Source of the DNA: Rutidosis leptorrhynchoides
Taxonomy: Eukaryota; Streptophyta; Magnoliopsida; Asterales; Asteraceae
Assembly (NCBI RefSeq): GCF_046630445.1
Contig: NC_092333.1
Span: 714,790,001-714,854,000 of the forward strand
Direction of reading: 5' to 3'
Length of the DNA stretch: 64,000 nt
Below, piece by piece: positions 63,901-64,000 of the stretch. Every line of letters starts with the position of its first letter. Position 1 is the stretch's first letter. A program made the position numbers and the translations under genes. The notes under the pieces were generated by a model that did no database searches, was not told the DNA's origin, and saw only the letters and a program-made list of their open reading frames with translations.

Positions 63901-64000
63901 ACCACTCAAAGAAAAATTGTAGAGTATCTATCGGTTCTCATGTTAGCATTTCTTTTCTTAAGAATTAAGAATCTTAATAATAATAAATACATAAATAAAT

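Overview
The window is nuclear plant DNA and almost all of it is accessory sequence. The organism is a eudicot, most likely of the daisy family (Asteraceae). This is inferred from the style of the retroelements (a Ty3/gypsy LTR whose outer end reads TGTGACGACCC on the minus strand, tRNA-Met primer sites), from MULE genes carrying ULP1 domains, and from the intron-rich AT-rich layout; I could not test it by search. One host gene looks whole: a six-exon glutamate receptor-like (GLR) channel gene at 48358-52805, minus strand, about 898 codons. A broken partial copy of it lies at about 61803-62545.

Layout. 1-4719: part of a Ty3/gypsy element on the minus strand with one 2.1 kb LTR. 5235-9394: Helitron-type DNA with two near-identical 3' ends and about 3 kb of unrecognised, partly coding-looking filler between them. 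9475-32371: a Mutator-like element (MULE) of about 23 kb with 38-bp terminal inverted repeats, inserted in a TG/TA microsatellite. It carries two plus-strand ULP1-like (C48 peptidase) genes and a minus-strand FAR1/MuDR-type transposase gene, all broken. A young 7.6 kb LTR element with no visible coding capacity (19860-27436) splits the second ULP1-like gene inside its catalytic domain.

32372-37669: LINE-derived pieces, a hAT-type MITE with 8-bp target duplication, a SINE-like insert and low-complexity DNA. 37675-45343: a young Ty1/copia element (Tork/Tnt1-like) with a 2.4 kb gypsy solo LTR inserted inside it. The copia element sits in one arm of a long inverted duplication that runs on to about 46620. 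47227-47423: a second hAT-type MITE with a perfect 8-bp duplication.

48358-53110: the GLR gene and its upstream region. 53467-55081: a small non-coding LTR element (TRIM-like) that itself holds a 65-bp LINE-tail insert with a 20-bp target duplication. 55188-61796: a second Ty1/copia element with almost identical LTRs but a strongly decayed interior, inserted next to the GLR partial copy. 62549-63250 and 63564-63674: foldback elements in the region where the partial copy's first exon and promoter would lie.

The main biological story is nesting: several elements have exact target duplications, so the order of insertion can be read. The most unusual observations are the 23 kb MULE with paired ULP1 genes, a roughly 20-base motif that recurs in its introns and spacers, ACTGTAGCA arrays shared by two unrelated retroelements, and the inverted duplication around the copia insertion.
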